Of a stretch of DNA of 64,000 nucleotides, positions 8,084 through 16,719 are shown one piece after another. The notes beneath the pieces are model-generated. The model was not told where the DNA came from. It did no database searches and was given only the letters and a program-made list of their open reading frames with translations. The stretch is from Rhodovulum sulfidophilum (lineage in GTDB: Bacteria > Pseudomonadota > Alphaproteobacteria > Rhodobacterales > Rhodobacteraceae). The stretch is from assembly GCA_003241785.1 (NCBI GenBank), contig QFPW01000010.1:71545-135544 (forward strand). The letters run 5' to 3'. Numbering within the stretch: position 1 is the stretch's first letter; the number at the start of each line of letters is the position of its first letter. Both the position numbers and the translations under genes were made by a program.

Positions 8084-8261
8084 GCACGCTGAAATCGCAG
8101 CGCGGTGGATCAGGTCGCACACACAATTGGCAAGGGAGGCATCTCAGACGGGGTTGGCTTTTTGTCTGAGTTGCCTCGGGTTCCTTCTAGGGCTCGTTCA
8201 CGGCTAATCCTCCATCAATCAATGGCCCTCTCGTCGAAAATTGGACGAGGGGGCCTTTTTT
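8084..8261 (+). ncRNA. putative structured small RNA, about 180 nt
   Basis: Between a promoter at 8050-8077 and an intrinsic terminator at 8224-8261 there is no credible coding frame. A 14-base stem with one mismatch forms between 8136-8149 (GAGGCATCTCAGAC) and 8164-8177 (GTCTGAGTTGCCTC), closing a 14-base loop. The RNA is divergent from the RepC-like gene and could be a trans-acting copy-number or incompatibility regulator, but that is only inferred from position. It does not match any RNA family I can name. Confidence 0.5.
8224..8261 (+). terminator. intrinsic terminator
   Basis: A 12-base-pair stem, GGCCCTCTCGTC (8224-8235) with GACGAGGGGGCC (8244-8255, one G-U), an 8-base loop and six T residues at 8256-8261. 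Strong and oriented for plus-strand transcription. Confidence 0.85.
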
Positions 8262-8393
8262 GTCGGCGGGTTGAATCGCTCTGACAGATGTCATCTTCAA
8301 ACACCTTATCCCCCCGTTCAAGGCAAAAGCGTCGTGATTGTACATAGAATTGCTTAAGGTTACGGATTCACCTTGGAGTTGGAGGATAAGAGG

Positions 8394-9467
8394 CTAGTCT
8401 TCATTCGCGGCGCCCCTTGAAACGGCACGCCGGAACTGGGTTGGTGTCATGCCAGACATCGATTTGAATGCGCGCGTAAAGGTCGTCTGATCCACATAGC
8501 CAAGCATCTGGGCTATTTCGGACAACCGCAGGCTAAGATCGCCGAGGTACTCGTAGGCGAGCTCCTGACGGCGGTCTCGCACCAGGTGCTGGAAACTGGT
8601 CTCCTCCTCGTCGAGCTTGCGCTGCAGGGATCGCTCCGTCAGGTGCATCTGCCGCGCCACGTCGCTGAGCGCGAAGCGTCCCTGCGGCATGGCCTGAGCG
8701 AGCGCCCGCTGGACCTCGCCCACGGTTCCGGAATCTCGGATCTCGGCCGCCGACCGCATGGTCTCCGCGATCCCGGTGAGAAGAAGCTTCAGCTCGTGAT
8801 CACCATCCGGAACCTCGGCGGAGGCGTGATCCCGCGAGAAGATCAGCGTGTCTGCCCCTCTTCCGTCACGGACGGGCACGCCGAAAAACTCGGTCCAGAC
8901 GGCGATGGAACCCCGCGCGGCGCGGGTCACCTGGATCTCCAAAGGCAGATCCTCGCGGCCGGAGATCTCGCGGATCAATCCGATGAGGAAGCCGAGGGTC
9001 CAGGCGGTGAGGTTGCCGGTCGGATCGAAGTATTCTCCCTGCGCTGCCAATGACGCGCGACCGTCATCCTCGACGTAGCGAATTGCGAAGCCCGGCCGGA
9101 TCACCGTCGTATAGCGCTCGAGCGTCGCGAATGCTTCGCGCAACGTGGTCGACTGGCGGAGAAGATAGACCAGGATCCCACCACGCTGCTTTTTGCCCCG
9201 CAGGCCCGCGATTGCCGGAAACATCGGGTCGCCGATCCGCGCCGTCAGCGCGTCGATCAGCATTGCCTCCGCGTTGCGAGGGATAAATCCGAGCGGCTGG
9301 TTGAGCTGGCCAACGGTCAGGCCGGCGGCCGCGAGGGCGGCGGCGCGGATTTTCGGTGTGACGGAGGGGTCGTCGATCATCGATCGAGCCCAGTGGTTCG
9401 GAACTTCCAGGCGACCGGGAACCGCGCAATACTCCCGGAAATCCGAGCGAAATCGGCGTCTCGCCAT
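8394..9467 (-). CDS. AraC-family transcriptional regulator, 357 aa
   Basis: Residues 40-220 match the Arabinose_bd-type N-terminal domain found in OruR/GadX-like regulators, and residues about 255-350 are the AraC double helix-turn-helix: FALSDVARQMHLTERSLQRKL as the first HTH and LSEIAQMLGYVDQTTFTRAF as the second, ending PTQFRR. Length is typical. It is transcribed alone; the upstream region holds a 10-base inverted repeat at 9530-9562 that could be its operator. Target genes are not evident; no enzyme genes lie beside it. Confidence 0.88.
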   Translation of the reverse strand: MARRRFRSDFREYCAVPGRLEVPNHWARSMIDDPSVTPKIRAAALAAAGLTVGQLNQPLGFIPRNAEAMLIDALTARIGDPMFPAIAGLRGKKQRGGILVYLLRQSTTLREAFATLERYTTVIRPGFAIRYVEDDGRASLAAQGEYFDPTGNLTAWTLGFLIGLIREISGREDLPLEIQVTRAARGSIAVWTEFFGVPVRDGRGADTLIFSRDHASAEVPDGDHELKLLLTGIAETMRSAAEIRDSGTVGEVQRALAQAMPQGRFALSDVARQMHLTERSLQRKLDEEETSFQHLVRDRRQELAYEYLGDLSLRLSEIAQMLGYVDQTTFTRAFKSMSGMTPTQFRRAVSRGAANED

Positions 9468-9529
9468 AGTTTACGCCCCGTTTATGTTGCCTACATCCAT
9501 TACAGATCGGATATCGTCGCTCTTATTCT

Positions 9530-9562
9530 TTAAACAATGCGTGATTGTTATTCATTGTTTAA
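9530..9562. promoter_or_regulatory. inverted repeat upstream of the AraC regulator
   Basis: TTAAACAATG (9530-9539) and CATTGTTTAA (9553-9562) are perfect 10-base inverted arms around a 13-base AT-rich spacer, about 60 bases upstream of the regulator start. Possible operator or bidirectional hairpin. Confidence 0.4.
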
Positions 9563-10059
9563 GGACAGCGGCCTAAGGTCAACGCGAAATATGCTTGCCG
9601 ATTGATATATTCGGAGAGTCCACTTGAAACGTAATGCCGGTCCCGCGTCAGTCTCGCCTGCCACTCTCGGATAGGATCCGGAGAGTCCCTTCTTTCTGAG
9701 AGCGGCCGCAAAAGCGCCCTGGCTCTGAGCCAGGTGTCGAGCTCCACGCGCTCGGTCAGGATCATCGGTATCGCCTCCGGATGAACAGCGCCCACCTCGG
9801 CGTTCACTTCCCTGGTCAGGAAGCCCGCTTCCACCTCGCCCTCCCTAAGTGTGCGCGCGCCGCGCCAACCTGGGGTCCAGATGCCGGCGAAGATGGCCAG
9901 GGGTCGATCCATCCGCAGTTGGACACCCGCGATAACCCACCCATTTTGAAGAGTGATCGTGATTGGCGCCGCCGCCGAGCAGATGGACGATCGGCGCGCC
10001 GTAGCCGGGAAGATCGCCTCGAGCGGCGGTAGGTTAATCCCCTGATCATCCAGCGCGTC
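9559..10059 (-). pseudogene. decayed SRAP (YedK-like) gene
   Basis: An open stretch at 9559-9912 encodes RPLAIFAGIWTP, EGEVEAGFLT and NAEVGAVHPEAIPMILTE, which align with the intact SRAP protein encoded at 62905-63594. Upstream, around 9990-10059, the paralogue's NLPP-x-x-x-I-x-P-x-Y-x-APIV segment can still be read in two different frames. The N-terminal catalytic Cys region and the central part with the active-site motifs are missing and the C-terminus is shifted. It is therefore a non-functional remnant, distinct in sequence from the intact copy. Confidence 0.75.
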
Positions 10060-10080
10060 GGCTGGCCTGGACGCGGTCGT

Positions 10081-10506
10081 TCAGCCGAGATCGGTTCCGG
10101 AGAAGCCGTCTCCCTTGTAGAGCAGCGCGGCGCGATAGCCCCTCGCACAGGCGTAGGCGAAGCAGTCACCCAGGTTCAGCGCCGCGGGGTGCCCCACGGC
10201 GCGACCGTAGTCCCGGGCCGCCTTCACGGCGCCCGCGCCGATGCTGTCGGATATCATCACGCTCTTCGCGCCGGTCTCGGCGAGAAGCAGATCAACGGCC
10301 TCCACCGCCAGGTCGATCTGCTCGGCCGTCGCGGAGCGATGTCGCCCTGACCGAGATCGGGCGAGGCTGACGATCGCCTCGAACCGGCTCAATGGCGAGA
10401 AGAGCGGCGGCCTGTCATTCCTCGCCGCCTCGAGACGCCGCACGAGCTCATCGGCCTCCGGCTCCCGGTTCAGGATCGCGACGATCGCGCTGGCGTCCAG
10501 GAACAT
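10081..10506 (-). CDS. vapC: VapC-type PIN toxin, 141 aa
   Basis: The protein starts MFLDASAIVAIL with the first catalytic Asp at residue 4; a conserved Glu lies in SRFEAIVSLA near residue 43, and the C-terminal pair is in LNLGDCFAYACAR, followed by LLYKGDGF with a further acidic residue. All four PIN acids are present, so it should be an active metal-dependent ribonuclease. Start ATG 10506 lies three bases after the antitoxin stop, so the two are coupled. Confidence 0.9.
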   Translation of the reverse strand: MFLDASAIVAILNREPEADELVRRLEAARNDRPPLFSPLSRFEAIVSLARSRSGRHRSATAEQIDLAVEAVDLLLAETGAKSVMISDSIGAGAVKAARDYGRAVGHPAALNLGDCFAYACARGYRAALLYKGDGFSGTDLG

Positions 10507-10509
10507 CGA

Positions 10510-10752
10510 TCAGTCTTCCCAGAGCGCGTCCATGTCGCGCTTGTGATCATAGGTTGGGTCCACCGGGCCTACTTCGTCGGCGCGCCGACGCGCCGCCTCG
10601 ATCCGGTCGCGCAACGGAATCTTCCCCTTCGCAGCCCGGATGGCGGACTTCAGCGCCTCTCGGACGGCCTCGGTCTTGTTCTTCGCGCCAAGGATCCGCA
10701 CGGCTTCCGTTGCCAACTCATTGACTTCCGGATCCCGAATGAAGAGCGACAT
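10510..10752 (-). CDS. vapB: VapB-type (Rv0623-like) antitoxin, 80 aa
   Basis: ATG 10752 is preceded by GAGGGG. The sequence MSLFIRDPEVNELATEAV...KNKTEAVREALKSAI is the ribbon-helix-helix pattern of the Rv0623/PSK_trans_fac antitoxin family; the acidic tail (DHKRDMDALWED) would bind the toxin. Longer frames to 10824 run through the promoter and operator and are rejected. It forms an operon with the PIN toxin directly downstream and is expected to repress its own promoter. Confidence 0.88.
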   Translation of the reverse strand: MSLFIRDPEVNELATEAVRILGAKNKTEAVREALKSAIRAAKGKIPLRDRIEAARRRADEVGPVDPTYDHKRDMDALWED

Positions 10753-10767
10753 ACAGATATCCCCTCG

Positions 10768-10818
10768 CGCATATTCCGATATGCGAAACAGGATATGCGG
10801 AGCGATCCCCGGTGCCAA
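10768..10818 (-). promoter_or_regulatory. vapBC promoter and operator
   Basis: On the minus strand TTGGCA (10818-10813), 17 bases, TATCCT (10795-10790). Immediately downstream, CGCATAT-N4-ATATGCG (10768-10785) is a perfect 7-base inverted repeat positioned where antitoxin binding would block transcription. Confidence 0.6.
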
Positions 10819-10841
10819 GATCAAGCCGCGCCGTGTACCAC

Positions 10842-11213
10842 TCAGACCGCGACCAGTCCGAGGTACTTGGTTCCTCGGACCGGCTGCTCGCTGAGCGCCA
10901 GCACAAATCCGGAGATCACCCGGGTCAGGTTCCAGACCGTCAGTGCGATCAGGACGAGGACGCCGAGACCGAAGGCGAAGAAGAGCACGATGCCGACCAG
11001 GCCGACCAGGAGCGAGATCCAGAACGTCCGGATCTGAAGCGTCAGGTGCGAGTCGAGATCCGCGTCCTTGCCTCGGGCCAGATAGGCGTAGATCAGGCCC
11101 CCGAGAGTCGGGATGCCACCCAGAAAGTAACCCAGGACATAAAGCCCATAGACGATCTTGGCGGGCATCAGCCTCGAGGCGGCGGGCGGCGGCGGAACGG
11201 TATCAGTGGGCAT
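10842..11213 (-). CDS. DUF4870-like membrane protein, 123 aa
   Basis: ATG 11213 follows GAGAGGG. Three hydrophobic segments lie at about residues 19-47, 64-84 and 86-108. The pattern KIVYGLYVLGYFLGGIPTLGGLIYAYLARG, here cited by its ends, followed by a soluble SHLTLQIRTFWISLL stretch is typical of DUF4870/Tic20-like small membrane proteins of unknown role. It lies between the vapBC operon and the DUF2726 gene, all on the minus strand, 47 bases from the latter. Confidence 0.6.
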   Translation of the reverse strand: MPTDTVPPPPAASRLMPAKIVYGLYVLGYFLGGIPTLGGLIYAYLARGKDADLDSHLTLQIRTFWISLLVGLVGIVLFFAFGLGVLVLIALTVWNLTRVISGFVLALSEQPVRGTKYLGLVAV

Positions 11214-11259
11214 GCGATCCCTCTCAAGCGCGGCGTACAGGCGGCGCGTGGATAGAAAA

Positions 11260-11781
11260 TCAGGGTTCGGCGTAATCGGTCGAAATCAGGGGCTCGGAAC
11301 GCAGCGTCGGTTCGAGCCGCCCGACCTCTGCCGGCTTGCGCCGGAACGGCGACCACCAGCGTCGCCGCTCCTTCATGGCGAGCGCTTCCCGGAGCGTGTC
11401 GCGCACGGCCGACGGCGCGTAGTCTTGCAGCACGCGGATGATCGGGATGCCCGCGCTCGAGCAGGCGTGGTTCTTGACCAGGTCCGCGTTCCGCGCGGCC
11501 TCGTACTCGTCCTTCTGGCGTCCCCAATGACCCGAGCCATCGAACTCGACCACCGCGTAGACGAAGCCGTCTTCCTGGCTCCACAGCACAAAATCAGCCC
11601 GCTTGCGCGATATCTCGCGCCAGCGGTTTTGGTCCCGGGTGTTCAGGAAGGCGCCGTAGCTCACCTGGGGCGACACCGTCAGCCAGGTCGCGTCGTTCGC
11701 GCAGAACGCCGTGAGAACGCGGAGCAGACCGCGTTCGCTGTGGTTCAGCATGGACGCGCGGACGCAATCCGGGGCGGACAT
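11260..11781 (-). CDS. DUF2726-family protein with PD-(D/E)xK-like core, 173 aa
   Basis: ATG 11781 follows GGGAG. The order SERGLLRVL, VSPQVSYGAFL, ISRKRADFVLWS, VYAVVEFDGSGHW, and then ADLVKNHACSSAGIPIIRVL matches DUF2726, a nuclease-like fold in which the Asp of RADFVL and the Glu of VEFDGS take the metal-binding positions. Such proteins are found alone or fused to topoisomerase zinc fingers or helicases. It sits 24 bases before the transfer operon's last gene; a role in DNA processing is possible but unproven. Confidence 0.7.
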   Translation of the reverse strand: MSAPDCVRASMLNHSERGLLRVLTAFCANDATWLTVSPQVSYGAFLNTRDQNRWREISRKRADFVLWSQEDGFVYAVVEFDGSGHWGRQKDEYEAARNADLVKNHACSSAGIPIIRVLQDYAPSAVRDTLREALAMKERRRWWSPFRRKPAEVGRLEPTLRSEPLISTDYAEP

Positions 11782-11805
11782 GAGCGGCTCCCGTTCTTTC
11801 TCGAA

Positions 11806-12576
11806 CTACCGCACCAGCGGCTTGGCGCCGGACGGCCCGACCACGAAAGGCTCGGACCAGCCCTCGGCGGTCTGGACCGGGGCGACGTAGAGGTAGGCGA
11901 GGCCGTTTGCTCTGGATACTACACTCTGCGGCCCCGAATAGTCTCCATTAACAGGTCGCATTGCGATCGGCCGATACATTGAACCACTGGCGCTCGAGAT
12001 ATTATAGACGCGCTTTGATCCTACGTAACCTTTGGGCAACGCAACCACATTGTATTCTTGAAAACAGTCCTCCTTCCAGAGTCTGGCTTCAAGGTCACAT
12101 CCATCTCTAACCCAGATACGCAGATGGGGTTCGCGCGGATTGATGATCGGCTTATAGCCAGATGCTTCAACCGAAGGGGCGAGCGCTGCGGTCATTCGAT
12201 CTTGAAAGGTCCTCTCCACTTGTTCCGTTGTCCAATCACCGGGGACAAGTGCCAAAAGCTGATCATAGGATGCCGCGCTTTTCGGCGGCGAGGCGAGAAA
12301 CATCAGCGCGCCCATGCCGAGGCTTGACAGCGAAGTCATGCCTCCGACAGGGCTCGCGGTTGTGAGCCCGGTCAGCGCGGCGGTGGAGAGGTTGGCGCCA
12401 TCGCGCGACGCCTTCTCGGCCGGCACCTGGCTGAAGTCGCCGAGGCCCGCCGCTGAGACGAGCTGCTGTTCGAAGGTGGTCCCGGTCGCGACCGGGACAG
12501 AGCCAGACCCACCGCCCGCAGCGCAACCAGCGAGTGTTCCCATTAGTAGCGCTGCGCCGATGAGTTTCCTCGACAT
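11806..12576 (-). CDS. lipoprotein downstream of traN, 256 aa
   Basis: ATG 12576 is preceded by AGGAGG. The first 18 residues form a lipoprotein signal with lipobox LAGC (Cys18). The mature protein has a Ser/Ala/Gly-rich middle including one hydrophobic patch (GALMFLASPP) and a C-terminal region with two Cys residues (DGCDLEARLWKEDCF) likely to form a disulfide. It is the last gene of the minus-strand transfer operon, 77 bases after traN. I do not recognise the family; an outer-membrane accessory role in mating is inferred from position and signal. Confidence 0.7.
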   Translation of the reverse strand: MSRKLIGAALLMGTLAGCAAGGGSGSVPVATGTTFEQQLVSAAGLGDFSQVPAEKASRDGANLSTAALTGLTTASPVGGMTSLSSLGMGALMFLASPPKSAASYDQLLALVPGDWTTEQVERTFQDRMTAALAPSVEASGYKPIINPREPHLRIWVRDGCDLEARLWKEDCFQEYNVVALPKGYVGSKRVYNISSASGSMYRPIAMRPVNGDYSGPQSVVSRANGLAYLYVAPVQTAEGWSEPFVVGPSGAKPLVR

Positions 12577-12653
12577 TTCGTGTCCCTCCTCGTTTTCCCG
12601 CAGCTTACGCGCCGCATCCCTGATCGCAAGCCGATAATCGGCGCGCGTTTCGC

Positions 12654-15600
12654 TCAGTTCGCATCGCAGACGAAGCCCTGATAGTTCTTGACGTAGAGCG
12701 CCTGGTTCTGGCTCGGGGTGACCGACTTGTTGAGCTTGGCGTCGGCGAGGATGCCCTCGACGCCGAAGGAGTCCGTCGCGCGACGGAAGGTCACGTTGGC
12801 TTTGCCACTCTGGCCAATCAGGTTTCCGGCCGCGTCGTACATGTAGATGTTGGCCGCGTCGCGGTCGGCGCCACGCGGCCCGAGCACCATTTCCACCGCG
12901 ATCGTCACCCACTGGTCCCGCGGGATCGGCGTTGAGATCCGGCCCGCGCCCTGACCGTACTGCCGCGTCTTCACCGTCGAGCTGTACTGGCCGCTGCCAT
13001 GCACGACCGGCGACGTGCGGTCGAAGTTGTAGGCGTAGAGCCCGACGGTGCCATCGTCCCAGATGTGCATCCGGACGCTGCTGCCCTTCTGCGCCGCGCC
13101 GGTCGCGCCTCCGGAGGTGAACGGTCCGACGTTGATCCCGAGCGGGAGGCGGCCGGAGGCGGTCCAGCGATAGCTCGACGGCACATAGAAATCGGCCGAG
13201 AGCCGGACCACGTTCGATGCCTTCATCTCGGCCGGAATGTTCGTCGTCCGCGCGACGTTCACGGCGGAGACATAGAGATTCCTGTACTCGTTGATCACCA
13301 TCGACGGCCAACCGTTCGGACCGGTCCCGCAATCGACCCGATCGGTATACCAGGCGCCGGCGTGCTCGGCCGAGGTGATCGGCGTGGTCCTGGCGCAGAA
13401 GGTGTCGATCGGCGGCGACCAGACCGGGCGGCAACCGGTGATGACCGGGGGCTCGCCCTCGTCGCCGGGCACGTAGTCGTCGTCCTCCCCGGGGTCGCCG
13501 AGCTCCTCGTCGACGTCGATCAGATAGTCTTCCGACGCGTCGTCGCGGATACCATCGGCGTCGAGCTCGGCGAAGCGCTTGAGGTTGCGCTCCATCGCGT
13601 CCTCGCGCGGGTAGAGATCGGCGAGGCCCTCGCCGAGAGTGGAGCTCGAGCCAGTCAGGCCTTCGAGGTCCAGCGCCTTCATCGGTTCGACGATGTCGGA
13701 TTCCATCAGCATCCCGGTCCATTCGGAGAGGTCGAAGGCCTCGAAATCGACGTTGGCGATCTCGGCGTAGGGAATGCCGCCGCACTCGGGGCTCCCACGA
13801 TCCCCCCAGTCGTCGTCGCCATAGATGCGACGATAGTTTTCCATCATGATGCGGCTGAGCGGCGAGTTGTAGACGCAGTAATACTCGCGGCGCTCGATGC
13901 AGAAGCCGAGCACGCTCCGCTGGCAGGAGGTGTCGATATAGTGGGTGTTGCGCAGCGCCTTCGCGGCCATCAGCGCGTATTCGTCCTCGTCGCAGGCCGA
14001 GATCAGGTCGATCACCAGCTCGTAGATCAGATAGGCGGTATAGGCCGCGCTGACCGCCGAGAGCGCCATGGTGACACCCGACGAGAAGGCGGCCGTGGCG
14101 CCTAGCTCGATCTGTCCTCCGGCCGTGAAAAGCGCTCCCGCACCAGAGCCGTTCACGAAGAGGGCGTTCGCCGCCGACTGCCCGAACATCTGATAGGTCC
14201 ATTCGGCGGCGCTGTTCATGAGCGCGCCCTTGATCGCCTCGAGCGAGACCGTGGAGGCGACCTGGTCCACGGGGACGCCGGTATAGCCGATCACGTTCTC
14301 CCAGACCTCGACCATCGGGCGGGAGAGCGTCGACCAGCTGTTGCGCGTGAAGTCCCCGGCCGTCGCCCAGGCGGAGGCGATCGGGTTCTCGAAGCCGAGA
14401 TCGGCGGCCGTCGACGCGAGCCGCGAGACCGCGAACATCAGCTGGAGATAGTCGGTGAGATTGACGCCTTCCGCCTCGACGCAGCAGTTCGATCCGCCGA
14501 TGGTGGAGCGGTCGCAGACCTGCCGCTCGCCGGCGAAGACCTCGCAGGTCGCGAGCGCGGCCGAGACCGCCGCAGTGCCGCTCACGGAAGTCGGGTCGAT
14601 CGCGCAGTTCATGTCCTGGCTCATCATGTCGACCGAGGCGAGCTTGGTCGCGACCTCGGCGAGATCGGCGGTGGCGTCCGATCTGTTCGGGACCACGCAA
14701 TCCTCGCCGAGGCAGGAGATGTCGCCCTCGCACATGTATTCGGTGGTCTGGACCGGCGTGTCGTAGGAGCCGCCGTCGACGCACTGATAGCTGACCTCGT
14801 TGTAGAGGCAGTTCCCCAGCGAATCCCGGATCTGGCATTCGCCGCGCGTGAAGGAGCAGGCCGGATCCTCCGCGAATTGCTCGCAGGTATCCTGCGGCTG
14901 GAGCATCTCCTCGGGACAGTTCGGCGTCACGGCCAGCGCCGTGCAGGTGGCCGGCACGAGACCGGCCGGGAAAACGCCGGGGTCCGGGATGTCCTCGCCG
15001 CAGAGCAGCGCGCCATTGGCGTCGGTGACACAGCCGTCGCCGTCGAAATCGACGTCGGTCGCGCAGGTATAGGCGAGCTCGCAGGTTTGCTCTTCCTCGC
15101 TTCCCAGCTCGGTCAGGGTTTCCACCAGAGCGACCAGCTGCTGATAGCGGGTGTTGTCGAATTCCCAGGGCGTGAAGGCCTCGAGATCCCGCGGCGCGTA
15201 GTCGACCTCGATTTCAAGGCGGTAGGGCTTCGTGACGGAACCGTCCTGCTTGATCACCGTGTCGGCCGTCGTGCCGATCAGGGCGCTCGCATCCGCCCAG
15301 TCGCTCTCCTCCGGACCCGTGTCCGTCGTGTCCCGCAGGAGCATCGTTCCATTGGCGCGGATCGAGAGTGAGCCAAGGTCCTTCTCGATCCAGCGGGTCC
15401 TGATGCTCTCGACGCGGCCCGCCTCGAGCCACTGCCAGCTGATGTCGGGCGCGGGGCCATTCTCGAGCCCGAAGAAATAGCGCCAGTAGAGGTAGCGCGG
15501 GTAGGCTCCGAGATACTTGGTGGAGGATTCGGTCCAGACCGGGACCTCCACGCCGTCCCGCTGAAAGGTCGGATAGCTGAAGCTCGGCCGGGCCAGGCCC

Positions 15601-16703
15601 TCGAGCCAGGCACAGTCGTAGATCTCGTCGGTGTCCGCGGTGCTGTAGACGCCATTGGCGCCGGGATAGTTGTTGACCTCGTCGTGGATGAGCCAGGCGC
15701 GGCTGCGCGGCCCGACGCCGCCGCCGCCGAAGTTCTCGTAGTCGACGGCGGTCGGCGTGATGTTCTCCGGCCGGGCGCAGAATTCGGCGTAGCTCGTGAT
15801 CGCCTCGACCCACGGGAACGCGGCGCGGATATCGGCTGGCGGCTTTGGGGCGCGGCCGTGAAACTGCTCTGTCAGCAGGACCGAGCAGTTCTCGCCGCAG
15901 CTCGAGATCCGCTCGATGTGATCGGGCGGATCCTCGAACAGCGTCAGGACGCCGCAATTCGCCGGATCGTCGGTGAGGAAGCTCGATCCCCGCCAGGAGC
16001 AGATCCAGTCCTCGCCGTCACGGGTGACATCGAGCCCGTTGTAGGCGCGGACGGCTTCGATCGGCCGGGAGTCGACCGTCCAGGTCTCGCAGAGCTCGGT
16101 GCGCGTGCTCTGGTAGGTCTCGGTGATCGTACCCGGGACCGATCGCACCACGCATTCGGCGAATTCCTGGCGCAGCGCCGCCGTGTCGGTCATCGCGTCG
16201 CGCGAGGGTTCGAGCCAGAGTTCATTGGCGAGCGACGGGATCTCGTCCGTGCCCGACAGCACCTCGAGCGCGCCGGCCTCGGCGTTGAGATCGCCAGTGG
16301 CGCCGTAGAGCCCCTCGGAAACCGACATGCGCCCAAGGTTCGCGTCGCGACCGTCGTAGAGATCCTCGATCCGCTTTACGTCGCCCGGCAGCGGATTGTC
16401 GGCGCCGCCGATCGGCTCGACGCCGTAGAACAGGTCCTGGACCGAGAGCTCTTCCTCGCCGATCGTCAGGCCGCCCTCGCCATCGGAGGAAAAGAGATCG
16501 TCGAGCGTCGGCTTGAAAAGCTCCGAATCCGCGAAGCCGGCCGCGTCGCGCATCTCCTGTGAGGTCTGCGCCATCACCAGGGACGGGGCGACCGCCTCGT
16601 GCGCGACGAGAGCAATCGCGAGGACGCGGGCGGCGCCGCGCGCCAGTGAACGCCCTCGGCCAGGGGACGGCGCCGTTGCTTCGAGCTTCGGATCCACTGA
16701 CAT
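12654..16703 (-). CDS. traN: TraN mating-pair stabilisation protein with extra C-terminal lectin-like domain
   Basis: 1349 residues. An N-terminal signal ends near VMAQ (about residue 46). The middle is very rich in Cys (residues about 540-780, for example CEQFAEDPACSFTRGECQ), the hallmark of TraN, an outer-membrane protein that stabilises mating pairs. A conserved hydrophobic stretch follows (about 880-920). From about residue 1120 to the end lies a beta-rich domain (LSADFYVPSSYRW, SVRMHIWDDGTVGLYAY, RDQWVTIAVEM) that looks like a concanavalin/polysaccharide-lyase-14-type jelly roll and is not part of F TraN (602 residues). It starts 17 bases after the traU stop. Confidence in TraN is high; in the C-terminal domain moderate. 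Confidence 0.88.
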   Translation of the reverse strand: MSVDPKLEATAPSPGRGRSLARGAARVLAIALVAHEAVAPSLVMAQTSQEMRDAAGFADSELFKPTLDDLFSSDGEGGLTIGEEELSVQDLFYGVEPIGGADNPLPGDVKRIEDLYDGRDANLGRMSVSEGLYGATGDLNAEAGALEVLSGTDEIPSLANELWLEPSRDAMTDTAALRQEFAECVVRSVPGTITETYQSTRTELCETWTVDSRPIEAVRAYNGLDVTRDGEDWICSWRGSSFLTDDPANCGVLTLFEDPPDHIERISSCGENCSVLLTEQFHGRAPKPPADIRAAFPWVEAITSYAEFCARPENITPTAVDYENFGGGGVGPRSRAWLIHDEVNNYPGANGVYSTADTDEIYDCAWLEGLARPSFSYPTFQRDGVEVPVWTESSTKYLGAYPRYLYWRYFFGLENGPAPDISWQWLEAGRVESIRTRWIEKDLGSLSIRANGTMLLRDTTDTGPEESDWADASALIGTTADTVIKQDGSVTKPYRLEIEVDYAPRDLEAFTPWEFDNTRYQQLVALVETLTELGSEEEQTCELAYTCATDVDFDGDGCVTDANGALLCGEDIPDPGVFPAGLVPATCTALAVTPNCPEEMLQPQDTCEQFAEDPACSFTRGECQIRDSLGNCLYNEVSYQCVDGGSYDTPVQTTEYMCEGDISCLGEDCVVPNRSDATADLAEVATKLASVDMMSQDMNCAIDPTSVSGTAAVSAALATCEVFAGERQVCDRSTIGGSNCCVEAEGVNLTDYLQLMFAVSRLASTAADLGFENPIASAWATAGDFTRNSWSTLSRPMVEVWENVIGYTGVPVDQVASTVSLEAIKGALMNSAAEWTYQMFGQSAANALFVNGSGAGALFTAGGQIELGATAAFSSGVTMALSAVSAAYTAYLIYELVIDLISACDEDEYALMAAKALRNTHYIDTSCQRSVLGFCIERREYYCVYNSPLSRIMMENYRRIYGDDDWGDRGSPECGGIPYAEIANVDFEAFDLSEWTGMLMESDIVEPMKALDLEGLTGSSSTLGEGLADLYPREDAMERNLKRFAELDADGIRDDASEDYLIDVDEELGDPGEDDDYVPGDEGEPPVITGCRPVWSPPIDTFCARTTPITSAEHAGAWYTDRVDCGTGPNGWPSMVINEYRNLYVSAVNVARTTNIPAEMKASNVVRLSADFYVPSSYRWTASGRLPLGINVGPFTSGGATGAAQKGSSVRMHIWDDGTVGLYAYNFDRTSPVVHGSGQYSSTVKTRQYGQGAGRISTPIPRDQWVTIAVEMVLGPRGADRDAANIYMYDAAGNLIGQSGKANVTFRRATDSFGVEGILADAKLNKSVTPSQNQALYVKNYQGFVCDAN

Positions 16704-16719
16704 CGCTCCCCTCTCCCGA

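Noticed and set aside
12577..14838. Long open frame in the -1 register of traN, giving a protein of about 1000 residues joined to the lipoprotein
   Set aside because: It is an Arg/Pro-rich shadow of traN caused by high GC. Only its last 256 residues, from ATG 12576 with AGGAGG, look like a real protein.
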